Source: Nonomuraea basaltis (GTDB lineage: Bacteria > Actinomycetota > Actinomycetes > Streptosporangiales > Streptosporangiaceae). From it: a stretch of 64,000 nucleotides of DNA. A program made the translations under genes and the position numbers. The notes under the pieces are model-generated. The model was not told the DNA's origin. It saw only the letters and a list, made by a program, of their open reading frames with translations, and made no database searches. The stretch is taken from contig NZ_VCJS01000051.1 in assembly GCF_005893125.1 (NCBI RefSeq), forward strand, positions 1 through 64,000. The letters are read 5' to 3'. Position 1 is the first letter of the stretch. Each line of letters begins with the position of its first letter. This document shows positions 8,383 through 16,217 of this stretch, piece by piece.

Positions 8383-9090
8383 TTAGGACGCGCTGATGGT
8401 GAGCAGCAGCTCCGCGAGTTCCTTGGGCGCGGTGACCATCGCCTCGTGACCGGTGGCGAGGTGGTGCACCGGCCAGCCGAGGGTCGCGGCCTTCTCGGCG
8501 TGCGGCCGGAACACCCGGATCCAGTCGGTGCATTCGACGTACGCCGCCGGCACCTTGTCGGAGTCGCCCTTGAGCCGCAGGGGTTCGGTGTAGGTGAGCC
8601 ACGGGTGCGGGGTCAAGCGCGAACCCAGCCAGTCCAGGTCCGCCTGCTCGGTCACACCGAGCACGGTCAGCGAGCGCACGGGGATGAGCCAGCCGAACCC
8701 GGGTCCGGCGACCGATTCCCGGTAGTGCCCGGCCACCGTCTCCGGCAGCAGATCGATCGCGGCGTCCCCGTCGCGGCCCGCAAAGGCATCCAGGTAGACG
8801 CGCTTGGCCAGCCGGCCCGGGATGCGGTCGGCGACACCCGTGACCACCTGCCCGGCGTAGCTGTGCCCCACCAGCACCACGTCGTCGAGGTCGTGCGCCT
8901 CGATCAGCGCCACCACGTCCTGGATGTGGGTCGACAGCCCCACGGAGGGGTTGATCAGATGAGCTCTGTCGCTGACTCCGGTCAGGGTCGGCGTGTGGAC
9001 CTCGTGGCCGGCTTCGCGCAGCGCCGGAATCACCCGCCGCCACGCCCAGCCGCCGTGCCATGCGCCGTGCACCAGCACGAACGTGCTCAT
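8383..9090 (-). CDS. Alpha/beta hydrolase of the methylesterase (MES/salicylate-esterase) type
   Basis: 235-residue alpha/beta hydrolase. FVLVHGAWHGGWAWRRVIP forms the oxyanion-hole region, VGHSYAGQV carries the nucleophilic Ser, and TGHEAMVTAPKEL carries the catalytic His near the end. This pattern is that of plant-type methylesterases and their bacterial relatives, which cut methyl esters of small acids. The ATG at 9090 overlaps the ligB stop by four bases (ATGA), so the two are translationally coupled. When a LigAB-type enzyme cleaves 3-O-methylgallate the product carries a methyl ester. A coupled methylesterase would release methanol and yield 4-oxalomesaconate, the job done by DesC in Sphingobium-type bacteria. 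That role is inference. Confidence 0.85.
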   Translation of the reverse strand: MSTFVLVHGAWHGGWAWRRVIPALREAGHEVHTPTLTGVSDRAHLINPSVGLSTHIQDVVALIEAHDLDDVVLVGHSYAGQVVTGVADRIPGRLAKRVYLDAFAGRDGDAAIDLLPETVAGHYRESVAGPGFGWLIPVRSLTVLGVTEQADLDWLGSRLTPHPWLTYTEPLRLKGDSDKVPAAYVECTDWIRVFRPHAEKAATLGWPVHHLATGHEAMVTAPKELAELLLTISAS

Positions 9091-9938
9091 TCCTCCCCCA
9101 GATCTTCGAACAGCGCGAGCGCCGCGGCCGTGTTGGAGGCGGGCACGTGATAGGTGTCGTGGATGCGGGCGATCTTGCCACTCATCGCGCCGCGCATGAC
9201 CAGCCACATGATCAGCTCGATGCCCTCGGTGCCGGCGTCGCGGATGTAGTCCTCGCGAGTGAGCGCGGCCAGCTTCTCGGGTTCGGACTCGATCGCCTGG
9301 AGGAACATGCGGTCGAACTCCGTGTTGATGAGCCCGGCCCGGGCGCCGGCCAGCTGATGCGACATGCCGCCGGTGCCGAACATCGCGACCTTCAGGTCCT
9401 GCGGGAACGAGCGGATCGCCCGCCCGATCGCCCGCCCCAGCGCGTAACAGCGTGCCGCCGTGGGCTGCGGATACTGGATCACATTGACCAGCACCGGCAC
9501 CACCGCACACGGCCACGCCTCACCCGGATCCGGGCAGTAAACCGACAGCGGCACGGTCAGCCCGTGGTCGACGTCGAGCCGGTGGAAGGTCGCGATGTCG
9601 AACGAGTCGTCCATGAGCTCACGCACGAGGTGCTCGCTCAGCTCCGGCGCGCCGGCCACCGGCGGCACCGGCCGGCGGCCCCACCCCTCGTCTGCCACGG
9701 CGTAGGACTCGGCGGCGCCGATCCCGAAGGTGGGCACCAGATCCAGATCGATCGCGTTCGCATGATCGTTGTACACGATCACCGCCACGTCCGGCCGGTG
9801 CGCGGCCATCCATGTGCGCGCCGGCTCATAGCCGTCGAACAGCGGTTTCCAATAGGGGTCCGCGGTCATGTGGTTGTCCATCGCGGCGCCGATGGACGGT
9901 ACGTGCGAGGTCGCCAGACCCCAGATGACCTCAGCCAA
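9087..9938 (-). CDS. ligB: Extradiol ring-cleavage dioxygenase, beta (catalytic) subunit, LigB type
   Basis: 283-residue class III extradiol dioxygenase subunit. It binds Fe(II) and opens protocatechuate- or gallate-type rings between C4 and C5. Residues that match the LigB active site as I remember it: His12 (ATSHVPS), His59 (VYNDHAN), His194 (GTGGMSHQL, acid-base) and Glu241 (EGIELIMW). All are present, so the enzyme should be active. It overlaps the alpha subunit gene upstream by 8 bp and the hydrolase gene downstream by 4 bp. No LigC dehydrogenase or LigI hydrolase is in the cluster, while a GalB-like hydratase and aldolase are, so gallate or 3-O-methylgallate is a more fitting substrate than protocatechuate. 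Confidence 0.92.
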   Translation of the reverse strand: MAEVIWGLATSHVPSIGAAMDNHMTADPYWKPLFDGYEPARTWMAAHRPDVAVIVYNDHANAIDLDLVPTFGIGAAESYAVADEGWGRRPVPPVAGAPELSEHLVRELMDDSFDIATFHRLDVDHGLTVPLSVYCPDPGEAWPCAVVPVLVNVIQYPQPTAARCYALGRAIGRAIRSFPQDLKVAMFGTGGMSHQLAGARAGLINTEFDRMFLQAIESEPEKLAALTREDYIRDAGTEGIELIMWLVMRGAMSGKIARIHDTYHVPASNTAAALALFEDLGEE

Positions 9939-10275
9939 AATTCCGCCCTCCCGACCGCATGGCCGCCGCGAACTCCTCGGCCGACATCCCCGTGAACACC
10001 CCGCCGAGATACTGCATCGACTTTTTGTCCAGCATCGCGAGCTTGAACGTGTAGAAAATGCACCCGCCCAGGTCCAGCATCGCGATCCAGTCGCGTTCCA
10101 GGATCGCCTTCTTCTGCTCCGGCGAAAGGCCGTAAGCGTCGCAGTAGGCGGCCTCGTCCTCGCTGAACCGACGCCGGTTCTCCTCGTCCTTCAGTGATCC
10201 GCACAACCTGTTGATCGCATAACCCCGCCTGCTCGCCGCGAGGTCGAGCAGGTAGTTGTCTTGAGCATCGGTCAT
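9931..10275 (-). CDS. ligA: Protocatechuate/gallate 4,5-dioxygenase alpha subunit, LigA type
   Basis: 114-residue all-helical LigA subunit. Seen: GYAINRLCGSLKDEENRRRF, then LSPEQKKAILERDW and MLDLGGCIFYTFKLAMLD, which are typical of the small subunit that covers the LigB active site. It is a separate gene, as in Sphingobium LigAB, not fused to the beta subunit as in LigZ-type desB or galA enzymes. An 8-bp overlap with ligB implies coupled translation. A 115-bp gap separates it from purU upstream and contains no gene. Confidence 0.92.
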   Translation of the reverse strand: MTDAQDNYLLDLAASRRGYAINRLCGSLKDEENRRRFSEDEAAYCDAYGLSPEQKKAILERDWIAMLDLGGCIFYTFKLAMLDKKSMQYLGGVFTGMSAEEFAAAMRSGGRNFG

Positions 10276-10390
10276 TGCGCTTCCCTTACTGGAACGGCGA
10301 TTCGATCCCGCGCTTCTTCGCGGTCCCGTGCCGCCTGAATGGTCTGCGCGAGCAGAATCGTTCCCTCGCTTCGCTCGGTCACCTGATCTC

Positions 10391-11263
10391 CTAGAACACG
10401 ACGGTGCTGTTGCCGTCGCGGATGATGCGGTCTTCGCAATGCCCCGCCACCGCGCGGGACAACACGAGCCGCTCGACGTCGGCGCCCTTGCGCTGCAGCT
10501 CGCGCACCGATTCCCGGTGCGAGACGCGGATCACGTCCTGCTCGATGATCGGGCCCTCGTCGAGGTCCTCGGTGACATAGTGGGCCGTCGCCCCGACCAG
10601 CTTCACACCTCGCTCCTTGGCACGCTGATAGGGGCCGGCCCCCATGAACGCCGGCAGGAACGAGTGGTGAATGTTGATCACAGGTGCCCCGAGCTCGTCC
10701 AGGAAGTCGCGGGAGAGAATCTGCATGTAACGTGCCAGGACGACCAGGTCCACGTTGCCCTTGAGCAGGTTCAGCTGCTCCTTCTCGGCGGCCGCCTTGT
10801 CGCCCTTCTCCACCGGCACATAGAAGAACGGGATGCCGAATTGCCGAACCTCGTCACCGAGATCGGTGTGGTTCGAGATCGCCATCGGCACGTCCATGTG
10901 CAGCTCACCCCGGCGCTGCCGCCACAGCAGATCGAGCAGGCAATGGTCCGCCTTGGACACCATGATCGCCACACGCTTGCGGCGCTTCGCCTCCACCAGC
11001 CGGAACTCCAGCCCCAGCTGGTCGCCCAGCTTCGTCCGCAGGTCCTGGGTCAACCCGTCGAGCCGCACGCCAAGATCCGGCAGATGGAAGACCGTGCGCT
11101 GGAAGAAGCGCCCGCCGGAGGGATCGCTCGACGTCTGGTCGAGCGAGACGATGTTGGCCCCGTGCTCGGTGAGCACCCCCGACACGCTGGCGACGATGCC
11201 AGGACGGTCCGCTCCTTGCACGATCAGGCGCCCGTAGTCGGTGGTGTGGTGCTGCTCGGTCAT
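10391..11263 (-). CDS. purU: Formyltetrahydrofolate deformylase (PurU)
   Basis: 290-residue PurU, which hydrolyses 10-formyl-tetrahydrofolate to formate and tetrahydrofolate. Domains: an ACT domain at residues 5-85 (GADRPGIVASVSGVLTEHGA) and a formyltransferase-fold domain after about 90. The catalytic set is present: INIHHSFLPAF (Asn/His) and THYVTEDLDEG-like AHYVTEDLDEG (Asp). The start ATG at 11263 overlaps the metF stop by 4 bp (ATGA), and the open frame before it is not PurU-like. In an O-demethylation operon its job would be to free tetrahydrofolate from the one-carbon unit taken off the methoxyl group, releasing formate. That is inference from context; the usual role is formate supply or folate balance. 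Confidence 0.93.
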   Translation of the reverse strand: MTEQHHTTDYGRLIVQGADRPGIVASVSGVLTEHGANIVSLDQTSSDPSGGRFFQRTVFHLPDLGVRLDGLTQDLRTKLGDQLGLEFRLVEAKRRKRVAIMVSKADHCLLDLLWRQRRGELHMDVPMAISNHTDLGDEVRQFGIPFFYVPVEKGDKAAAEKEQLNLLKGNVDLVVLARYMQILSRDFLDELGAPVINIHHSFLPAFMGAGPYQRAKERGVKLVGATAHYVTEDLDEGPIIEQDVIRVSHRESVRELQRKGADVERLVLSRAVAGHCEDRIIRDGNSTVVF

Positions 11264-12144
11264 GACCGATCGTCCAATGCGGAGACCGAGTCCAGCAGCC
11301 GCCGCCGCCAAAGTTCGGTCCTGCCGAGTTCGTTGAAGGTGAAGATGTGCAGCCCGCGGATGTTGCTGTCGACCTTCGGCACCGCGGCGCCCAGCCGCCG
11401 CAGCAAGCTTGTCGGGTTGTAACCGCCCGGCAGCAGGAACCGCCACACCATGCTCTGCTGCTTCTGCAGGAAGCGCGCGGACTGACCCAGCCCGATGCCC
11501 GCCGAGACCCGCATCAGCTTCTGCCGGTTCACCGGACCCGGCATCCCGACATAAACCGGGAGGTCGATGCCGGACCCTGCGATCCCGGCGGCCCAGCTCG
11601 CCGTCGTGTCGGCGGCGAAGCAGATCTGGGTGAGGATGCGGGTCGCCGTCGGCGCCTTCTGCTTCAGCGCCCGGTCCAGGGCCTCCCGTGGGATGGCCGC
11701 GTGCCCCTCCGGGTATCCGGCGATGCCGACCTCCTCAAAAGGGTGGTGTACCTGCTCCATGGCGCGCAGCAGCGCGTACGCGTCCTGGAACTCACCGGCC
11801 GGCTTCGGCGCGTCACCGCCGACCACGAACACCGACCGCACCCGCGCCTCACGGAGGCGGGCCACGACGTCGGCGACGTGCTTGTCGTCGGCGAACTGGC
11901 GTGCCGGAAGGTGCGGCGCAACGGTGTAGCCGTGCCGCACCAGTCGCTCGGTCAGGTCCAGCGTCGCGTCGATGCCCTTGGCCTCGGTGACCGTGACGGT
12001 CAGCGGGACGGTGGCCGGCACGTTCTCGAGCACGTCCCGCTCGGTGTTCTTGAACGGCATGACCTCGTAGCTCATGTTGCGCACCAGGTCGACGAGACGC
12101 GAGCGCCGACGCCTGGAGCCGGCGGCCTCCTCCTGTACGGTCAT
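11260..12144 (-). CDS. metF: Methylenetetrahydrofolate reductase family protein (MetF)
   Basis: 294-residue TIM-barrel flavoprotein of the MetF family. Seen: SYEVMPFKNTERD (the family's 'E' near the N-terminus), TVTEAKGIDATLDL, VFVVGGDAPKPAGEF, GYPEGH, and QICFAADTTASW. Family enzymes interconvert 5,10-methylene- and 5-methyl-tetrahydrofolate. It is diverged from typical housekeeping MetF. Being first in an operon with purU and ligAB and divergent from a LigM-type O-demethylase, it most likely oxidises the 5-methyl-tetrahydrofolate that the demethylase forms. The same pairing is known for ligM and metF in Sphingobium SYK-6. No strong ribosome site other than TCCTCATT-region purines is seen; the ATG at 12144 fits the family. 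Confidence 0.87.
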   Translation of the reverse strand: MTVQEEAAGSRRRRSRLVDLVRNMSYEVMPFKNTERDVLENVPATVPLTVTVTEAKGIDATLDLTERLVRHGYTVAPHLPARQFADDKHVADVVARLREARVRSVFVVGGDAPKPAGEFQDAYALLRAMEQVHHPFEEVGIAGYPEGHAAIPREALDRALKQKAPTATRILTQICFAADTTASWAAGIAGSGIDLPVYVGMPGPVNRQKLMRVSAGIGLGQSARFLQKQQSMVWRFLLPGGYNPTSLLRRLGAAVPKVDSNIRGLHIFTFNELGRTELWRRRLLDSVSALDDRS

Positions 12145-12284
12145 GGCATTTCCTCATTCCTCCTGCGGGCACGGGCGGGTCAAGACGTGCGGCGGCGATC
12201 GCGGACTTCGTCGGCTCACGGCGCGTGGCCAAGCCTCGATGCTCTGACCGGTGAGAACAGGCGACTCCGCTTGAACCAGTAGAG

Positions 12285-12305
12285 CGAAACGCGCAACGCG
12301 TTTCG
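12285..12305. promoter_or_regulatory. 9-bp perfect inverted repeat in the divergent metF/galB promoter region
   Basis: CGAAACGCG (12285-12293) and CGCGTTTCG (12297-12305) form a perfect inverted repeat with a 3-nt spacer. It sits about 140 bp before metF and 260 bp before the PIG-L gene, in the 419-bp gap that separates the two halves of the O-demethylation cluster (12145-12563). The rest of the gap holds no gene that I can see. A dimeric repressor such as PaaX, IclR or TetR could bind here; which one is unknown. Confidence 0.55.
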
Positions 12306-12563
12306 TCGGGCATAGAGGCCGAGTTGCGTGCGACAAATGACCGAGATGCCGGCGGCGACCCCGGCCGTCTGGTCTCCTACCGCTCGTCGCACAACGACGA
12401 AGCGGCCGTCGGCACAGCTCGATGACGGCTCCCGACAGGTCAAACCTCTCAGGAGCTTTAGGTCGAATGACGTAGGCCGGACCGGTCTTCAGGACGTGAC
12501 CACGGAGGTGCGATTGCTTCTACCGTCCTTGGTGACAGCCGATGACTTGAGGGAGAGACCGGG

Positions 12564-13286
12564 ATGGGTTCGTTGCTGGTGATCAGTGCCCACGCGGGCG
12601 ACTTCGTGTGGCGGGCCGCGGGAGCGATCGCCTTGGCGACCTCACGCGGCGCCCGGGCCAAGGTGCTGTGCCTGACGTACGGCGAACGGGGCGAGTCGGC
12701 GAAGGCGTGGCGCGAGGGCAGGACGCTGGAGGAGATCAAGGAGATCCGGCGCGCGGAGGCCGCCTCCGCGGCCGCCGTGCTCGGAGCGGAGATCGAGTTC
12801 CTCGACGCGGGAGACTACCCCCTGCTGGAGAGCCCGGAGCTGGTGGACCGGATCGTGCACGTCTACCGCGAGGTCAATCCCTCCGTGGTGCTGACGCACC
12901 CGCTGGAGGATCCATACAACCAGGACCACCCGGCGGCCGCGCGGATGGCCCTGCAGGCGCGGGTGCTGGCGCAGGCGATCGGGTACGACGCGCCAGGCGA
13001 GCCGCTGGGGGCACCGCCGGTGTTCTTCTTCGAACCGCACCAGCCCGAGCAGTGCGGCTTCAAGCCGGACGTGCTGCTGGACATCACCCCGGTGTTCGAC
13101 ACCAAGCGCAAGGCCATGGAGTGCCTGCCGGCACAGCAGCACATGTGGGACTACTACACCGACCTCGCCAAGAGGCGGGGCGTGCAGCTCAAGCGCAACG
13201 CCGGTCCCAACCTCGGCCTGCCGCACACCACCATGGGCGAGGCGTACATGCGGCTGTACCCACAGGTCACGGACACCCTGTCATGA
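12564..13286 (+). CDS. galB: PIG-L/LmbE-fold hydrolase, 4-oxalomesaconate hydratase (GalB-like)
   Basis: 240-residue PIG-L family zinc protein. The metal motif AHxxD is present at residues 9-13 (SAHAGDF) and the second motif reads THPLEDPYNQDHPAA, with a GERGESAKAWREGRT loop between. Most PIG-L proteins are deacetylases, but GalB of Pseudomonas putida, a member with this GERGES pattern, hydrates 4-oxalomesaconate in gallate breakdown. Here the next gene is an aldolase that would act on the GalB product and the divergent operon carries LigAB, so a GalB role is well supported by context. Its ATG follows a GGGAGAGACCGG ribosome site, and its stop overlaps the aldolase start (ATGA). Confidence 0.85.
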   Translation: MGSLLVISAHAGDFVWRAAGAIALATSRGARAKVLCLTYGERGESAKAWREGRTLEEIKEIRRAEAASAAAVLGAEIEFLDAGDYPLLESPELVDRIVHVYREVNPSVVLTHPLEDPYNQDHPAAARMALQARVLAQAIGYDAPGEPLGAPPVFFFEPHQPEQCGFKPDVLLDITPVFDTKRKAMECLPAQQHMWDYYTDLAKRRGVQLKRNAGPNLGLPHTTMGEAYMRLYPQVTDTLS

Positions 13287-14059
13287 GGACCGTCATCGTC
13301 ACCGACCCGCCGCGCGCCGACCTGGAACAGGTCACCAAGCTGGCCGAATACGGGGTCGCGACCGTCCACGAAGCCGTGGGGCGCACCGGTTTCCTCGGTC
13401 CGCGGCTGCGCCCGGTCCACCTGGGATCGCGCACCGGCGGCACCGCCGTCACCGTGCTGTGCTGGCCAGGCGACAACCTGATGATCCACGCCGCGGTCGA
13501 GCAGTGCCTGCCCGGCGACGTCCTCGTCGTCACCACCACCTCCCCGTGCGGCGACGGGATGTTCGGCGAGCTGTTCGCCACGGCCCTGCAGGTGCGCGGG
13601 GTGCGCGGGCTGGTCACCTCGACCGGTGTACGCGACGTCGCCGACCTACACGCCATGGGCTTTCCGGTGTGGTCGGCCGCCGTCAGCGCACAAGGCACCG
13701 TCAAGGCGACACCGGGCTCGGTCAACGTGCCGATCGCCCTCGGCGGGCAGGTGATCCGGCCCGGTGACGCGATCCTCGCCGACGACGACGGCGTCATGGT
13801 CGTGCCCCGTCAGGACGTCGCCCACGCGCTCGAGGCCGCGCAGACCCGCGTCGACAAGGAATCGGCGTCGCGGGAGGCGTTCCGCGACGGCGAACTCGGG
13901 CTCGACCGCTATGGCCTGCGCACCAAACTCGCCGAACTCGGCGTGGAATACGTGACCGCCGACGAGTACTACGGCCAGCCGCTGATTCGCACACCGCAAA
14001 ACGAGAGCAACGTGCGGCCGAACGTCCACGGCGTCGAGCAAAGAACGGATGACACATGA
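13283..14059 (+). CDS. RraA-family 4-carboxy-4-hydroxy-2-oxoadipate aldolase (LigK/GalC-like)
   Basis: 258-residue class II aldolase of the RraA/HMG-aldolase family. Seen: EYGVATVHEAVGRTG near the N-terminus, the PGDVLVV and GDGMFGELFATAL strands, STGVRDV with the metal-binding Arg-Asp pair, and a DDDGVMVVPR strand. The family cleaves 4-carboxy-4-hydroxy-2-oxoadipate to pyruvate and oxaloacetate, the last step of protocatechuate or gallate 4,5-cleavage. The start ATG at 13283 overlaps the hydratase stop and the stop overlaps the O-demethylase start (ATGA both times), so the three genes form one tight operon. Other RraA-fold proteins inhibit RNase E, but the neighbours argue for the aldolase. 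Confidence 0.88.
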   Translation: MRTVIVTDPPRADLEQVTKLAEYGVATVHEAVGRTGFLGPRLRPVHLGSRTGGTAVTVLCWPGDNLMIHAAVEQCLPGDVLVVTTTSPCGDGMFGELFATALQVRGVRGLVTSTGVRDVADLHAMGFPVWSAAVSAQGTVKATPGSVNVPIALGGQVIRPGDAILADDDGVMVVPRQDVAHALEAAQTRVDKESASREAFRDGELGLDRYGLRTKLAELGVEYVTADEYYGQPLIRTPQNESNVRPNVHGVEQRTDDT

Positions 14060-15459
14060 GCGCGAAAAATCTGCAGGAAGTCCTCGACCAGGCAGGCAAC
14101 ACGGTAGAACTGCTGCGAAACTCCCAGCTGGGGGCCTATATCTATCCGGTCGTCCCGTCGGAGTTCACCAACTTCCGCCGGGAGGTGACCGCCTGGCGGG
14201 AGACGGCGGTGCTGTTCGACCAGTCGCATCACATGGTCAACCTGTTCATCTCGGGTCCGGGCGCCCTGCGGCTGATCTCCGACACCGGCATCAACAGCGT
14301 CGCGAAGTTCCCGGTGGACTCGGCCAAGCAGTTCGTGCCGGTCTCGCCCGAGGGTGGCGTCATCGGCGACGGAATCATGTTCCGGGAAGCGGAGGAAAGA
14401 TTCGTCTTCGTCGGCCGCGCCCCGGTCGCCAACTGGCTCACGTTCCAGGCAGGCAAGGGATACGACGTCGACCTCCGGCTGGACCCGCGTTCGCCCTCGC
14501 GGCCCTATGGCAAGCAGGTGACCCGCGACCTGTGGCGTTTCCAGATCCAGGGTCCCGCCGCGTGGCAGGTCATCGAGAAAGTCAACGGCGGCCGGGTGGA
14601 GCAGTTGCGCTTCTTCCGCATGGCCTACATGAACGTCGCCGGCGAGCGAGTCCGCACCCTGCGCCACGGCATGGCCGGCGCGCCGGGCCTGGAGCTGTGG
14701 GGGCCGTACGAGACCTACGACAAGGTGCGGGACACCATCTTGGACGCGGGCCGCGAGTTCGGGCTCGTGCCCGCCGGGGCGCGCGCCTACTCGTGCAACA
14801 CCCTCGAATCCGGCTGGATCCCGTCGCCTCTCCCCGCGATCTACACCAGCGAGGAGCTCCGGCCATACCGCGAGTGGCTCGGGGCCGAAAGCTACGAGGC
14901 GACCAACGCCCTTGCCGGCAGCTTCGTCTCCGACAAGATCGAGGATTACTACCTCAATCCGTGGGAGCTGGGCTACGGGTCGTTCGTCAAGTTCGACCAC
15001 GACTTCATCGGGCGCGAGGCGCTGGCGGCCATCACTCCGGAGACCCAGCGGCACAAGGTGACCCTGGCCTGGAACGCCGACGACGTCGCCAGACTCCTGG
15101 CCTCCCCCGTCGATCCAGACGGCCCCGGGTACCAGTTCTTCGACCTGCCGAACGCCAACTACGGATCGTCCAGCTTCGACTCCGTGATCGACGGCGACGG
15201 CAACGTGGTCGGGCTGTCGATGTTCACCGGCTACAGTGCCAACGAGCGCAAGGCCCTGTCCCTCGCCACGCTCAACCCGGACGTCCCGCTCGGCGCCGAA
15301 GTCCGCGTCATCTGGGGCGAGCCGGGCGGTGGCACTCGCAAGACGACCGTCCAGCCGCACGAGCAGTTCGCCGTGCGCGCCATCGTGAGCCCGGCACCCT
15401 ATTCGGTGATGGCCCGTGAGAGCTACCAACCCGGCTGGCGGACCGCCGTCGCGGTCTGA
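14056..15459 (+). CDS. ligM: Tetrahydrofolate-dependent aryl O-demethylase (LigM/DesA-like, GcvT fold)
   Basis: 467-residue protein of the aminomethyltransferase (GcvT) fold with the length and layout of the vanillate/syringate O-demethylases LigM and DesA of Sphingobium, not of the glycine-cleavage T protein (about 370). Seen: FDQSHHMVNLF with His58-His59, GDGIMFREAEERFVFVG, and ARAYSCNTLESGWIPSPLPA. Tyr245 falls where I expect the catalytic Tyr of LigM. The family moves the methyl group of vanillate, syringate or 3-O-methylgallate onto tetrahydrofolate. It is third in the galB-aldolase operon with an ATGA overlap. A metF and purU that recycle the methyl-folate lie in the divergent operon. 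Which aromatic acid it takes cannot be read from the sequence. Confidence 0.88.
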   Translation: MSAKNLQEVLDQAGNTVELLRNSQLGAYIYPVVPSEFTNFRREVTAWRETAVLFDQSHHMVNLFISGPGALRLISDTGINSVAKFPVDSAKQFVPVSPEGGVIGDGIMFREAEERFVFVGRAPVANWLTFQAGKGYDVDLRLDPRSPSRPYGKQVTRDLWRFQIQGPAAWQVIEKVNGGRVEQLRFFRMAYMNVAGERVRTLRHGMAGAPGLELWGPYETYDKVRDTILDAGREFGLVPAGARAYSCNTLESGWIPSPLPAIYTSEELRPYREWLGAESYEATNALAGSFVSDKIEDYYLNPWELGYGSFVKFDHDFIGREALAAITPETQRHKVTLAWNADDVARLLASPVDPDGPGYQFFDLPNANYGSSSFDSVIDGDGNVVGLSMFTGYSANERKALSLATLNPDVPLGAEVRVIWGEPGGGTRKTTVQPHEQFAVRAIVSPAPYSVMARESYQPGWRTAVAV

Positions 15460-15510
15460 GAGCACACCAGCCGGAATCCATCGCGGTCGCCTGGGAGCGT
15501 TGGGCACGGA

Positions 15511-16191
15511 TCAACTCGGTGGAGTCACGAGCCCCTCCCTGATGGCCAGCAGTGCCGCCTGGGTGCGGGAGGACAACTGGAGCTTGGCGAGCACATTGCT
15601 GACATGCGTTCGGACTGTTCGTTCGCTGATGACCAGTTGGTTCGCGATGTCCTGGTTGGACTTGCCCTGCGCGAGCAGCGCGAGGATCTCCCGCTCCCGG
15701 TCCGTCAACGATGTCAGGCCGACGCGCGGGGCCGTCATTCGCCGGGTGAGCTGGCGGGCGATGGTCGGGTTCAGGTGCATCCCTCCGGTCACCGCCGCGC
15801 GGATGGCCATGGCAACCTCGTCGGGGTCGGCATCCTTGAGGAGATAGCCCGCCGCATCCGCTGCGAGCGCGGCCTGCACCCTCTCCACCTCTCCGAAACT
15901 GGTCAGCACCACGACCTTGACGTCCGGGAAGGTCCTGGTGATCACTCCGGTGGCCTCTATGCCTCCCATGCCCGGCATCTGCAGATCCATCAGCACCACA
16001 TGGGGTAGCGGCTGCCCCAGGGCATGCCACTCCTTGAGCAGGGCGATGGCGTGCTCTCCGTCGGCGGCCTCCCCGATCATGTGGAAGAGGGGGACAGTGT
16101 TGACATAGGCCAGGAGACCGCGCCGTACGATCGCGTGGTCGTCGACCACCATGACCCGGATGACCTCTGACATGGTCGTGTCCTCGTTCAT
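15511..16191 (-). CDS. NarL/FixJ-type two-component response regulator
   Basis: 226 residues: receiver domain 1-125 (MVVDDHAIVRRGLL, phospho-acceptor VVLMDLQMPG, LLKDADPDEV) and LuxR-type helix-turn-helix at the end (LTDREREILALLAQGKSNQD, then SERTVRTHVSNVLAKLQL). I use the ATG at 16191 because GGAAGGG lies six bases before it; an ATG two codons earlier overlaps that ribosome site. It is 26 bp downstream of the sensor kinase gene on the same strand, so they form a pair. The position between the O-demethylase and the MHS transporter suggests, without proof, control of the aromatic genes. A decayed paralogue lies at 5324-5430. Confidence 0.9.
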   Translation of the reverse strand: MNEDTTMSEVIRVMVVDDHAIVRRGLLAYVNTVPLFHMIGEAADGEHAIALLKEWHALGQPLPHVVLMDLQMPGMGGIEATGVITRTFPDVKVVVLTSFGEVERVQAALAADAAGYLLKDADPDEVAMAIRAAVTGGMHLNPTIARQLTRRMTAPRVGLTSLTDREREILALLAQGKSNQDIANQLVISERTVRTHVSNVLAKLQLSSRTQAALLAIREGLVTPPS

Positions 16192-16217
16192 CGACATCCC
16201 TTCCCAGCAGTGGGGCG

